DNA of 8,406 nucleotides from Actinomycetota bacterium (GTDB lineage: Bacteria > Actinomycetota > Actinomycetes > S36-B12 > UBA5976), in contig VGAH01000038.1 of the NCBI GenBank assembly GCA_016870945.1, forward strand, positions 1 through 8,406, written 5' to 3'. The first letter of the stretch is position 1, and each line of letters opens with the position of its first letter. Below the pieces are notes generated by a model that was given only the letters and a program-made list of their open reading frames with translations, was not told the DNA's origin and searched no databases. This document shows, one piece after another, positions 1 through 7,380 of this stretch. Both the position numbers and the translations under genes were made by a program.

Positions 1-1447
1 CACCGCCGAAGAGGTTGTGACTTTGCATCTGGCTCACATTGATCAAGTGGACGGGGCCGTGAGAGCTTTCTTAGATGTAGACGCTGAAGGTGCATTGCGT
101 GCTGCGCGCATTGTGGACTCGAAGAGAGAGTCGGGTGAGAAGTTAGGCAGCCTGGCTGGGGTTCCCGTAGCGCTAAAAGATGTGGTGGCACAGAAAGGTC
201 GGCCAACAACTTGTGGTTCGCGAATACTTGAGAACTGGCACCCGCCGTATGACGCGACAGTGGTTACCAAACTTCAAGATGCTGACGCCGTAATCGTTGG
301 CAAAACAAATATGGACGAGTTCGCGATGGGTTCTTCAACCGAAAACAGTGCTTTTGGCCCGACGCACAACCCTTGGGATCTCACCAGAGTCCCTGGCGGA
401 TCATCTGGCGGGTCAGCAGCTGCCGTCGCGAGTAACGAGGCCACGGTCGCGATCGGCTCTGACACCGGTGGCTCGGTTCGTCAACCCGCAGCCTTAACGG
501 GCATTGTCGGGGTTAAGCCCACCTATGGAACTGTCTCTCGCTACGGCCTGGTTGCTTTCGCTTCGTCGTTAGATCAAATTGGGCCCTTCGCAAGAAACGT
601 CAAAGACGCGGCTCTCTTGCATTCGGTCATTGCTGGCCATGACCCTCGAGACGGCACAAGCGCACCCGACTCGAAGAAAGATCTCATTGCCGCTGCAAAT
701 AACGGTGACTTACGTTCCCTTCGATTTGGTGTGGTTCGAGAGATGCAGGGTGAGGGGTTTGCACCAGCCGTTCTTGATGAGTTTGACCGCGTCCAAGAGC
801 TTCTTAAGTCACTCGGGGCAGATGTTCAAGAGATTTCGTTACCGCATGCAAGTTATGGCACACCGGCCTACTACCTGATTGCCCCGAGTGAGGCATCAAG
901 CAACCTTGCGCGCTTTGATGCAATGCGCTACGGCCTGCGTGTGAGCCCCAACCCTGACGCGACGGTTGAAGAGGTCATGTCAGCCACCAGAGAGGCAGGC
1001 TTCGGTTCTGAAGTCAAGAGGCGAATAGTCATTGGCACTTTTGCGCTATCAACTGGTTATTACGACGCTTTCTATGCCCAAGCACAAAAGGTGCGCACTT
1101 TGATTGCTCGTGATTATCACGATGCCTTCTCGGCAGTTGACGTAATAATTTCACCTACGTCACCGACTACGGCTTTCAAACTCGGCGAGAGAGTAAACGA
1201 TCCACTTGCAATGTATGCCGCTGACTTAGCGACTTTGCCTGTGAGTCTGGCGGGGCTACCGGCAATGTCTTTGCCTATCGGCTTATCTCAAGAAGACGGT
1301 CTGCCAATTGGGATGCAGCTTGTCGCACCGGCCTTCAAAGACGAACTTCTATATAGCGCAGCGGCGCCAGTTGAAGCCGCACTAGAAAAACAGTGGGGTG
1401 GGCCACTGATTACAAAAAGGCCGCCGATCTTGAGCGGCAGCAGATGA
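1..1447 (+). CDS. gatA: Glutamyl-tRNA(Gln)/aspartyl-tRNA(Asn) amidotransferase subunit A, 5' partial
   Basis: This is the glutaminase/amidase subunit of cytoplasmic GatCAB. It releases ammonia from glutamine, and GatB uses it to convert Glu-tRNA(Gln) and/or Asp-tRNA(Asn) to the amide. The amidase-signature catalytic triad is complete: Lys in VALKD (codon at 176), cis-Ser in PGGSSGGS (codon at 401) and nucleophile Ser in DTGGSVRQP (codon at 473). The spacing Lys+75+24 equals that recalled for S. aureus GatA (K79/S154/S178). A GTG at 17 is the first possible start in the window. However, the frame stays open from base 2 (TAEEVVTLHLAHID) and matches the helix that precedes this point in GatA, so the true start lies roughly 20 codons upstream and the gene is cut by the window. 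The stop TGA at 1445 overlaps the gatB ATG. gatC is probably just upstream but is not visible. Confidence 0.97.
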   Translation, partial: TAEEVVTLHLAHIDQVDGAVRAFLDVDAEGALRAARIVDSKRESGEKLGSLAGVPVALKDVVAQKGRPTTCGSRILENWHPPYDATVVTKLQDADAVIVGKTNMDEFAMGSSTENSAFGPTHNPWDLTRVPGGSSGGSAAAVASNEATVAIGSDTGGSVRQPAALTGIVGVKPTYGTVSRYGLVAFASSLDQIGPFARNVKDAALLHSVIAGHDPRDGTSAPDSKKDLIAAANNGDLRSLRFGVVREMQGEGFAPAVLDEFDRVQELLKSLGADVQEISLPHASYGTPAYYLIAPSEASSNLARFDAMRYGLRVSPNPDATVEEVMSATREAGFGSEVKRRIVIGTFALSTGYYDAFYAQAQKVRTLIARDYHDAFSAVDVIISPTSPTTAFKLGERVNDPLAMYAADLATLPVSLAGLPAMSLPIGLSQEDGLPIGMQLVAPAFKDELLYSAAAPVEAALEKQWGGPLITKRPPILSGSR

Positions 1448-2961
1448 CAGAAAGCGCAGGTACAGCCGACCTAGAAATGGTTTGTCAGAAGTATGAGCCA
1501 GTAATCGGGCTAGAAACCCATGTCGAACTCTCTACTAATTCGAAAATGTTTTGCGGGTGCCCGGCGCACTTCGGGGGAGAGGCAAATTCGCACGTTTGCC
1601 CGGTTTGCTTGGGGCTGCCCGGTTCTTTGCCCGTTGCAAATCGAGCAGCCATCGAAGCAACGATTCGCATCGGCCTTGCCATGAATTGCCAAATCGCAAG
1701 TCGAGCTCGCTTTGCTCGCAAGAACTACTTCTACCCAGATATGCCCAAGGACTTCCAGATAAGTCAGTACGACGAACCCCTCTGCACCGGTGGTTATCTC
1801 GACATATGGGTAGGTGAGGGTGCAAATCGAGACCGCTTTCGGGTTGGCATTACGAGGGTGCACTTAGAAGAAGACACCGGCAAGTTGACTCATGGCGGTG
1901 AAACGGGTCGAATTCATGGTGCCTCGTATTCATTGGTGGACTACAACCGAGCGGGCGTGCCGTTGGTCGAGATCGTGACTGACCCAATAGTCGGTGCAGG
2001 CGAGAGGGCACCTGAAGTAGCACGGGGTTACGTCGCAGAAGTACGAGAACTAATGCGGGCCCTAGATGTCTCTGATGTCCGAATGGAAGAGGGTTCTCTT
2101 AGATGTGATGTGAACGTTTCGCTAGCTCCGCGAGGTAGCTCTGTTTGGGGTCAACGAACTGAGACAAAGAACGTCAACTCACTTCGCAGTGTGGCTCGCG
2201 CTGTTCGTGCCGAGATGACTCGGCAAGCAGCTGTTCTTGATTCTGGCGGGGTCATAGTTCAAGAGACTCGTCATTTTCACGAAGACACCGGCGAGACGAC
2301 GGGTGGTCGCATTAAAGAAGAAGCAGAGGATTATCGATATTTCCCTGAGCCGGATTTGGCTGTCGTAGCGCCAGACCCTGTATGGGTAAATGAATTGAAA
2401 GCGAACTCGCCAGAGTTGCCCTCGGCGAAGCTCGAGCGTCTTGGGGCCGAGTGGGGTTTCGAGTACGAACAGATGCGTGAGATCGCTAACGCCGAGGCCG
2501 TTGAGCTAGTTCGCGAAACAATTGAGTTAGGTGTTGCGCCGACTGATTCACGCAAATGGTGGATGGGTGAGTTGGCGCGCAGAGCCAACGAGTCAGAGAC
2601 CGATTTGCTGGCCCTTGGGGTCAGCGCTAAAGATGTAGCAACTGTCGCAACTGCAATAAACAATGGCGAGCTAAGTGATGCTCTAGGGCGCCAAGTGTTC
2701 GAAGGCGTTATCGCTGGCGAAGGCAGTGCAGACCAAGTGATCAAGAGTCGTGGTCTGGCTTTGGTTTCTGACTCTGGGGCACTACAAAGGGTTGTAGATG
2801 AAGCTATTGCGGCCAACGCCGATGTCGCTGAGAAAGTCAAGCAAGGCAAAGTAAGTGCGGTAGGGGTAATCGTCGGTGCAGTGATGAAGGCAACTCAAGG
2901 CAAAGCCGACGCTGCCGCAGTGCGCAAACTCGTGATGAATTCACTAGGGGTCTCCGACTGA
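1444..2961 (+). CDS. gatB: Glutamyl-tRNA(Gln)/aspartyl-tRNA(Asn) amidotransferase subunit B
   Basis: GatB phosphorylates the side chain of misacylated tRNA and amidates it with ammonia channelled from GatA. From ATG 1444 the product is 505 residues, normal for the family. Visible motifs are YEPVIGLETHVEL (17-29), Cys pairs CGC (37-39) and CPVC (52-55) that look like the zinc site of bacterial GatB, HLEEDTGK (140-147), LVDYNRAGVPL (164-174), RHFHEDTGETT (276-286) and EDYRYFPEPDL (295-305). The C-terminal 150 or so residues form the helical YqeY-like tail that contacts tRNA, ending with a KATQGKA segment. ATG 1444 is chosen because it overlaps the gatA stop as ATGA, the usual translational coupling. 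A longer frame from GTG 1393 adds 17 unconserved-looking residues inside gatA. No strong Shine-Dalgarno precedes 1444, in line with coupling. Whether the physiological target is tRNA-Gln, tRNA-Asn or both cannot be told here. Confidence 0.98.
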   Translation: MTESAGTADLEMVCQKYEPVIGLETHVELSTNSKMFCGCPAHFGGEANSHVCPVCLGLPGSLPVANRAAIEATIRIGLAMNCQIASRARFARKNYFYPDMPKDFQISQYDEPLCTGGYLDIWVGEGANRDRFRVGITRVHLEEDTGKLTHGGETGRIHGASYSLVDYNRAGVPLVEIVTDPIVGAGERAPEVARGYVAEVRELMRALDVSDVRMEEGSLRCDVNVSLAPRGSSVWGQRTETKNVNSLRSVARAVRAEMTRQAAVLDSGGVIVQETRHFHEDTGETTGGRIKEEAEDYRYFPEPDLAVVAPDPVWVNELKANSPELPSAKLERLGAEWGFEYEQMREIANAEAVELVRETIELGVAPTDSRKWWMGELARRANESETDLLALGVSAKDVATVATAINNGELSDALGRQVFEGVIAGEGSADQVIKSRGLALVSDSGALQRVVDEAIAANADVAEKVKQGKVSAVGVIVGAVMKATQGKADAAAVRKLVMNSLGVSD

Positions 2962-2981
2962 CTGAATCACTCTTTGCCCTG

Positions 2982-3881
2982 ATGGGAACCCCCGATGTGA
3001 CGGGCGAAATCAATGTCGCCGGTGTCACCCAAGAGACGTGGCCTGATTACCCCAACATGCCAACCGGTGAGGCGTTAGCCGCGGCTGAGTTCGTCGTGCC
3101 GCCATACATGGGTGATTCGCGGGGTCTGGTTGCCCTTTCAGAAATGCCCAACCTAAAGGTCTGCCAACTTCTCACTATCGGATACGACGACGTCGTAGCG
3201 CACGTGGCCCCGTCCGTGACAGTTTGTAACGCGAAAGGTGTTCACGAAGAAAGTACGGGCGAGTTAGCGGTGGCGCTTTTACTGGCGTTGGTTAAGTCTT
3301 TACCCACCGACATTCGAAATTCAGCAAGTTCTAAATGGCAGCACTTTCGACGCGGCACTTTGTCTGGGCTTAACGTGGTGATTCTGGGTGCAGGCGGGGT
3401 TGCCTCAGCCATCAAGCAACGTTTAGATGCGTTTGACTGCAACGTCAACCTTATTGGCCAAAAGTCTCGAGGCAACGTAAAGGTGCTAGCCGATCTACCT
3501 GAACTTTTGAAGAAGACTCAAGTTCTCATCATCGCGTTGCCTTTAACCGACGACACCCGGGGCTTGATCGATGAGTCAATTCTTTCGCTATTGCCAGATG
3601 GTGCCTATGTCGTAAATGTGGCACGCGGCCCCGTGGCGGTAACAGACGCGATCACCGCCCAGGCGCTTAGCGGTCGTTTGAATTTCGCACTCGACGTGGT
3701 TGACCCCGAGCCTTTGCCCGCTGAGCACGTTTTGTGGACGTTGCCCAACGTGCTAATCACCCCACATGTGGGCGGAAACACAGACGCGTTCCCCGTTCGA
3801 GGTCGGCGCCTGGTGCGTCAGCAGTTAGAGAACGTCTTGATGGGCGCCCCTTTAGTAAACGTGGTTCGCGCCGGCGCGTAG
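2982..3881 (+). CDS. D-isomer-specific 2-hydroxyacid dehydrogenase (NAD(P)-dependent), substrate unknown
   Basis: This is a cytoplasmic oxidoreductase of the D-2-hydroxyacid dehydrogenase family, which interconverts 2-oxo acids and D-2-hydroxy acids. The 299-residue product has the substrate-domain segment VVPPYMGD (38-45), a Rossmann glycine motif GAGGVA (136-141, GxGxxA instead of the usual GxGxxG), and the expected catalytic Arg215 (NVARGP), Glu243 (VDPEPLP) and His262 (TPHVGG). After the second Rossmann strand an IGQKSRG segment (158-164) sits where NAD-specific members usually carry Asp; the Lys/Arg there hints at NADPH use, which is inference. The N-terminus is short: with ATG 2982 it lacks the first strand and helix of most relatives, and no Shine-Dalgarno precedes this ATG. 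A CTG at 2958 overlapping the gatB stop could add 8 residues. The gene lies 20 nt after gatB and 35 nt before ilvD. It is not a clear SerA: there is no ACT or intervening C-terminal domain. The family is sure; the substrate is not. Confidence 0.9.
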   Translation: MGTPDVTGEINVAGVTQETWPDYPNMPTGEALAAAEFVVPPYMGDSRGLVALSEMPNLKVCQLLTIGYDDVVAHVAPSVTVCNAKGVHEESTGELAVALLLALVKSLPTDIRNSASSKWQHFRRGTLSGLNVVILGAGGVASAIKQRLDAFDCNVNLIGQKSRGNVKVLADLPELLKKTQVLIIALPLTDDTRGLIDESILSLLPDGAYVVNVARGPVAVTDAITAQALSGRLNFALDVVDPEPLPAEHVLWTLPNVLITPHVGGNTDAFPVRGRRLVRQQLENVLMGAPLVNVVRAGA

Positions 3882-3916
3882 TCTTGGGTTAAAAGCACCC
3901 GACTAGAAGCGAAGCG

Positions 3917-5596
3917 ATGGCCCCAACCGACCTCAAACCGCGCAGTAAAGACGTAACCGAAGGGTTCGAGAGAGCCCCACATCGGGCGATGCTGCGTGCA
4001 GTTGGCATGACCGAAGACGACTTCTCAAAACCTCAAATCGGCATCGCTTCTTCATGGAACGAGATAACCCCCTGCAACATGTCGCTCAAGCGCTTGGCAC
4101 TCAAGGCAAAAGAAGGCGTGTTTGCTGCTGGTGGTTTCGGTATGGAGTTCTGCACGATTTCAGTCTCAGACGGAATCGCCATGGGGCATGAAGGCATGCG
4201 CGCTTCGTTAGTTAGTCGAGAAATCATCGCCGACTCAGTCGAGTGCGTGATGCACGCAGAGCGTATGGACGGCATGGTCATGCTGGCAGGCTGTGACAAG
4301 TCGTTGCCGGGCATGCTCATGGCCGCAGCACGACTTAATTTGGTCGCCGTTTTCGTTTATGCAGGTTCGATTCTTCCCGGGCGTTTGGACGGACGAGACT
4401 TGACGATTCAAGATGTTTTTGAGGCGGTTGGTGCCTGTGCGTTAGGCAAAATTTCAAAAGATGAATTGCGAGAAATCGAGCGAAATGCGTGCCCGGGTGA
4501 GGGTGCATGTGGCGGCATGTTCACGGCGAACACGATGTCAAGTGCGGCCGAGGCTCTTGGCATGTCACTGCCTGGTGGTGCCTCACCACCTGCGGTAGAT
4601 GTGCGGCGCGACACCGATGCCTTCGCTAGTGGTGAGGCTGCGGTTAACTTGTTGCGTCTCGGCATAACCGCTAGAGACATCATGACCAAGAAAGCTTTTG
4701 AAAACGCAATAGCGGTTATTCAGGCTTTGGGTGGTTCAACCAATGCCGTGCTTCACATGATGGCGATCGCTTATGAAGCTGGTGTTGAACTCGACCTTGA
4801 CGACTTCAATCGTGTCGGCGACAGAACACCTCACATAGCTGACGTAAAACCTTTTGGTCGTTACGTGATGAATGACATTGATCGAATTGGCGGGGTGCCC
4901 GTGGTGATGAAGGCTTTACTAGACGCCGGGCTCTTACATGGCGATGTAATGACTGTCACGGGCAAGACGATGGCTGAGAACCTCGAATCAGTAAAAGTGC
5001 CAGCACCCGATGGTCAAGTTGTGCACCCTGTAGCTAAGCCATTGCACGACACTGGTGGTTTAGTGATTTTGCGCGGGTCTTTAGCACCTGACGGCGCGGT
5101 GATCAAAGCCGCGAGCATCGATTCGCCAGTGTTCGAAGGTGTGGCCAAGGTGTTTGACGACGAAAAAGATGCCATGGCAGCGCTGACGCAAGGTGAGATC
5201 AAGCCGGGTGACGTAGTGGTGATTCGCTACGAAGGGCCAAAGGGTGGCCCCGGGATGCGCGAGATGCTGGCCGTTACCGCGGCAATAAAAGGTGCGGGTC
5301 TTGGCAAAGAGGTCATGTTGGTAACCGACGGTCGCTTCAGTGGCGCAACTGCTGGGTTTTGCATCGGCCACGTGGCCCCCGAAGCCCCAGACGCCGGCCC
5401 CATTGCGTTTGTCAAAAATGGTGATCGAATCAAACTGGACATGAAATCTCGCACACTGGATTTGCTCGTTGACCCAGCTGAAATCGAGAAACGTCGCGTC
5501 GGGTGGAAGCCCGCACCACCGCGCTACACAACCGGTGTGCTTGGCAAGTACGCACGCGCAGTTGGCTCAGCCGCCAGCGGCGCAGTCTGCCGCTAG
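3917..5596 (+). CDS. ilvD: Dihydroxy-acid dehydratase
   Basis: IlvD dehydrates 2,3-dihydroxyisovalerate and 2,3-dihydroxy-3-methylvalerate to the 2-oxo acid precursors of valine (also leucine and pantothenate) and isoleucine. The 559 residues match the family length. Three cysteines sit where the iron-sulfur cluster ligands are expected: Cys53 (EITPCNMS), Cys126 (LAGCDKSLPG) and Cys198 (GACGGMFTANTM). Their spacing of 73 and 72 is like that of [2Fe-2S] plant-type and mycobacterial enzymes rather than clearly diagnostic of [4Fe-4S]. Lys128 in CDKS is the likely carbamylated Mg-binding lysine, and Ser475 in TDGRFSG the likely catalytic base. SDGIAMGHEGMRASL (84-98) is also typical. ATG 3917 gives the conserved length; upstream there is only a weak purine tract (GAAGCGAAGC). 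The gene starts the ilv block, with ilvB 16 nt downstream. The xylonate/gluconate dehydratase alternative is unlikely given the ilvB-N-C neighbours. Confidence 0.98.
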   Translation: MAPTDLKPRSKDVTEGFERAPHRAMLRAVGMTEDDFSKPQIGIASSWNEITPCNMSLKRLALKAKEGVFAAGGFGMEFCTISVSDGIAMGHEGMRASLVSREIIADSVECVMHAERMDGMVMLAGCDKSLPGMLMAAARLNLVAVFVYAGSILPGRLDGRDLTIQDVFEAVGACALGKISKDELREIERNACPGEGACGGMFTANTMSSAAEALGMSLPGGASPPAVDVRRDTDAFASGEAAVNLLRLGITARDIMTKKAFENAIAVIQALGGSTNAVLHMMAIAYEAGVELDLDDFNRVGDRTPHIADVKPFGRYVMNDIDRIGGVPVVMKALLDAGLLHGDVMTVTGKTMAENLESVKVPAPDGQVVHPVAKPLHDTGGLVILRGSLAPDGAVIKAASIDSPVFEGVAKVFDDEKDAMAALTQGEIKPGDVVVIRYEGPKGGPGMREMLAVTAAIKGAGLGKEVMLVTDGRFSGATAGFCIGHVAPEAPDAGPIAFVKNGDRIKLDMKSRTLDLLVDPAEIEKRRVGWKPAPPRYTTGVLGKYARAVGSAASGAVCR

Positions 5597-5601
5597 TTAA
5601 C

Positions 5602-5605
5602 GAGG
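5602..5605 (+). promoter_or_regulatory. Ribosome binding site of ilvB
   Basis: GAGG lies 7 nt before the GTG at 5613 and only 2 nt before an ATG at 5608. That ATG opens a two-codon ORF (ATG CAG TGA) in another frame. The spacing therefore selects GTG 5613 as the ilvB start. Confidence 0.7.
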
Positions 5606-5612
5606 TTATGCA

Positions 5613-7355
5613 GTGACCGAAAAACTAACTGGCGCGCAAGTGCTGATCAGGTCGTTAGAGCAGGCTCAAGCTGAAGTGGTCTTTGGCATTCCAGGCGGTG
5701 CAATCTTGCCGGCGTACGACCCCCTAATGGATTCGTCAAAACTGCGCCACATTCTGGTTCGACACGAGCAAGCGGCGGGTCATGCTGCATCTGGTTATGC
5801 CTGGGCAAGCGGGCGAGTAGGTGTTTGCATGGCAACCAGTGGCCCAGGGGCGACCAACTTGGTTACACCTTTGGCAGATGCACATATGGATTCGATCCCC
5901 GTAGTTGCCATTACCGGCCAAGTACCAAGCCCGGCAATCGGAACCGACGCCTTTCAAGAGGCAGACATTCGGGGCATCACATTCCCGATCACCAAGCACA
6001 ACTATCTGGTTACCGACCCTCATGAAATTCCACGAGCAGTAGCCGAGGCGTTTTACATAGCAAGCACCGGTAGGCCCGGGCCAGTGCTAGTTGATATTTC
6101 CAAAGACGCTTTGCAGGCTGAGACAACTTGGTGGTGGCCCACCGAAATCAAGCTGCGCGGTTATCGCCCTCACCGAAGCGCAAGTGATCAAGCGGTGGCA
6201 GACGCCGTCGAGTTGATTCTTTCTGCCAAGAAGCCGGTGCTTTACGTCGGTGGCGGCATCATCAAGGCTTCGGCCACCAACGAACTACTCGAGATGGCGA
6301 ATTTGACTGGCATACCTGTAGTTACCACTTTGATGGCTAGAGGCGCTGTGCCTGATTCGCACCCGTCACATCTGGGAATGCCCGGCATGCACGGCACCGT
6401 GGCTGCCGTGGGTGCTCTTCAACAATCTGATTTGCTCATCGCACTTGGTGCCAGGTTCGATGACCGAGTAACCGGCAAGCTCTCAACTTTTGCACCAAAT
6501 GCCAAAGTGATTCATCTAGACATTGACCCGGCCGAAATTGGTAAGAATCGGGCCGCAGATGTCGCACTAGTTGGCGATGCCAAGCAGACGATCAGTCGGC
6601 TCAACGCCGAGTTCTCAAAGCAACTTAAGAATGGTCGCACGATCGACCAGGCAGCGTGGTGGCAGTCACTAAACCGCCTACGTGATACCTACCCTCTTGG
6701 TTACGACGACCCACACGATGGTTCACTCTCACCGCAGTACGTGATCCAACGCTTAGGCGAACTTGCTGGCCCCGATGCCATCTACACAGCAGGTGTCGGT
6801 CAGCACCAAATGTGGGCCGCGCAATTTATCAAGTACGAACGCCCGAACACCTGGCTTAACTCCGGTGGTCTTGGAACCATGGGCTACGCAGTGCCTGCCG
6901 CGATGGGGGCAAAAGTCGCCAAGCCCAACAACCCTGTGTGGGCAATAGACGGCGACGGATGCTTTCAGATGACTAACCAAGAGTTGGCAACTTGCACAAT
7001 TAACGAGATTCCGATCAAGGTGGCTGTTATAAACAACAATTCCTTGGGCATGGTTCGCCAGTGGCAGACGCTGTTTTACAACGAGCGTTACTCACAGACC
7101 GACTTACATAGCCATTCCTTTCCCGACTTCGTGAAGTTGGCTGAGGCCTATGGCGCATATGGCTTACGTTGTGATTCGGCCGAACAAGTAGACGGCACCA
7201 TCGAAAAGGCCATGGCCATGGACGATGCACCGGTCGTAATCGACTTCATGGTTCATCAAGATGCGATGGTGTGGCCGATGGTGGCTGCGGGCACAAGCAA
7301 CTCAGACATCAAGGTGGCTAGAGACATGGCACCTGTGTGGGATCGCGAAGACTGA
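5613..7355 (+). CDS. ilvB: Acetohydroxyacid synthase (acetolactate synthase) large, catalytic subunit
   Basis: IlvB is the ThDP-, FAD- and Mg-dependent subunit that condenses pyruvate with a second pyruvate, or with 2-oxobutyrate, to make acetolactate or acetohydroxybutyrate. This is the first common step of valine, leucine and isoleucine synthesis. In the 580 residues, Glu52 (VRHEQAAGHAA) is the ThDP-activating glutamate, GQVPSPAIGTDAFQE (102-116) lines the active-site entrance, RFDDRVTG (281-288) belongs to the FAD-binding middle domain, and GDG (447-449) to NN (474-475) is the ThDP/Mg motif. Trp484 in GMVRQWQ is the residue that favours 2-oxobutyrate in anabolic enzymes, which together with the adjoining ilvN argues against a catabolic AlsS-type acetolactate synthase. 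GTG 5613 is supported by the GAGG at 5602. The stop lies 21 nt before ilvN, in the same reading frame. Confidence 0.98.
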   Translation: MTEKLTGAQVLIRSLEQAQAEVVFGIPGGAILPAYDPLMDSSKLRHILVRHEQAAGHAASGYAWASGRVGVCMATSGPGATNLVTPLADAHMDSIPVVAITGQVPSPAIGTDAFQEADIRGITFPITKHNYLVTDPHEIPRAVAEAFYIASTGRPGPVLVDISKDALQAETTWWWPTEIKLRGYRPHRSASDQAVADAVELILSAKKPVLYVGGGIIKASATNELLEMANLTGIPVVTTLMARGAVPDSHPSHLGMPGMHGTVAAVGALQQSDLLIALGARFDDRVTGKLSTFAPNAKVIHLDIDPAEIGKNRAADVALVGDAKQTISRLNAEFSKQLKNGRTIDQAAWWQSLNRLRDTYPLGYDDPHDGSLSPQYVIQRLGELAGPDAIYTAGVGQHQMWAAQFIKYERPNTWLNSGGLGTMGYAVPAAMGAKVAKPNNPVWAIDGDGCFQMTNQELATCTINEIPIKVAVINNNSLGMVRQWQTLFYNERYSQTDLHSHSFPDFVKLAEAYGAYGLRCDSAEQVDGTIEKAMAMDDAPVVIDFMVHQDAMVWPMVAAGTSNSDIKVARDMAPVWDRED

Positions 7356-7365
7356 CCAAGCAGAC

Positions 7366-7380
7366 TGATTAATTAATTGA
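7366..7380 (+). other. Three-frame stop cluster at the ilvB-ilvN junction
   Basis: Four stop codons fall in 15 nt: TGA at 7366, TAA at 7370, TAA at 7374 and TGA at 7378, covering all three frames. They lie in an AT-rich stretch containing TTAATTAA. The TAA at 7374 is in frame with ilvN and directly abuts its TTG start, so ilvN cannot begin further upstream and cannot be fused to ilvB by readthrough of the ilvB TGA. Confidence 0.85.

Noticed and set aside
1393..1443. GTG 1393 as a longer gatB start
   Set aside because: It adds 17 residues fully inside gatA that do not look like GatB, while ATG 1444 gives the ATGA overlap and a normal length.
2331..2849. Open reading frame of 172 codons on the minus strand inside gatB
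   Set aside because: It lies wholly within a strongly conserved gene, its product is Ser/Ala-rich and low in complexity, and no family is recognisable; it is a shadow of gatB codon use. The same holds for other long antisense frames such as 1510-1863, 7562-7879 and 7792-8001.
2843..2904. Direct repeat CAAGGCAAAG near the end of gatB (2843 and 2895)
   Set aside because: Both copies encode QGK in the conserved GatB C-terminal helices; the repeat follows from the protein sequence.
3884..3902. Hairpin TTGGGT/ACCCGA with a 7-nt loop between the dehydrogenase and ilvD
   Set aside because: The stem is 6 bp with a G-T wobble and no T run follows, so it is too weak for a terminator. TAAAAG at 3890 has no acceptable -35 partner, so a promoter is not supported either.
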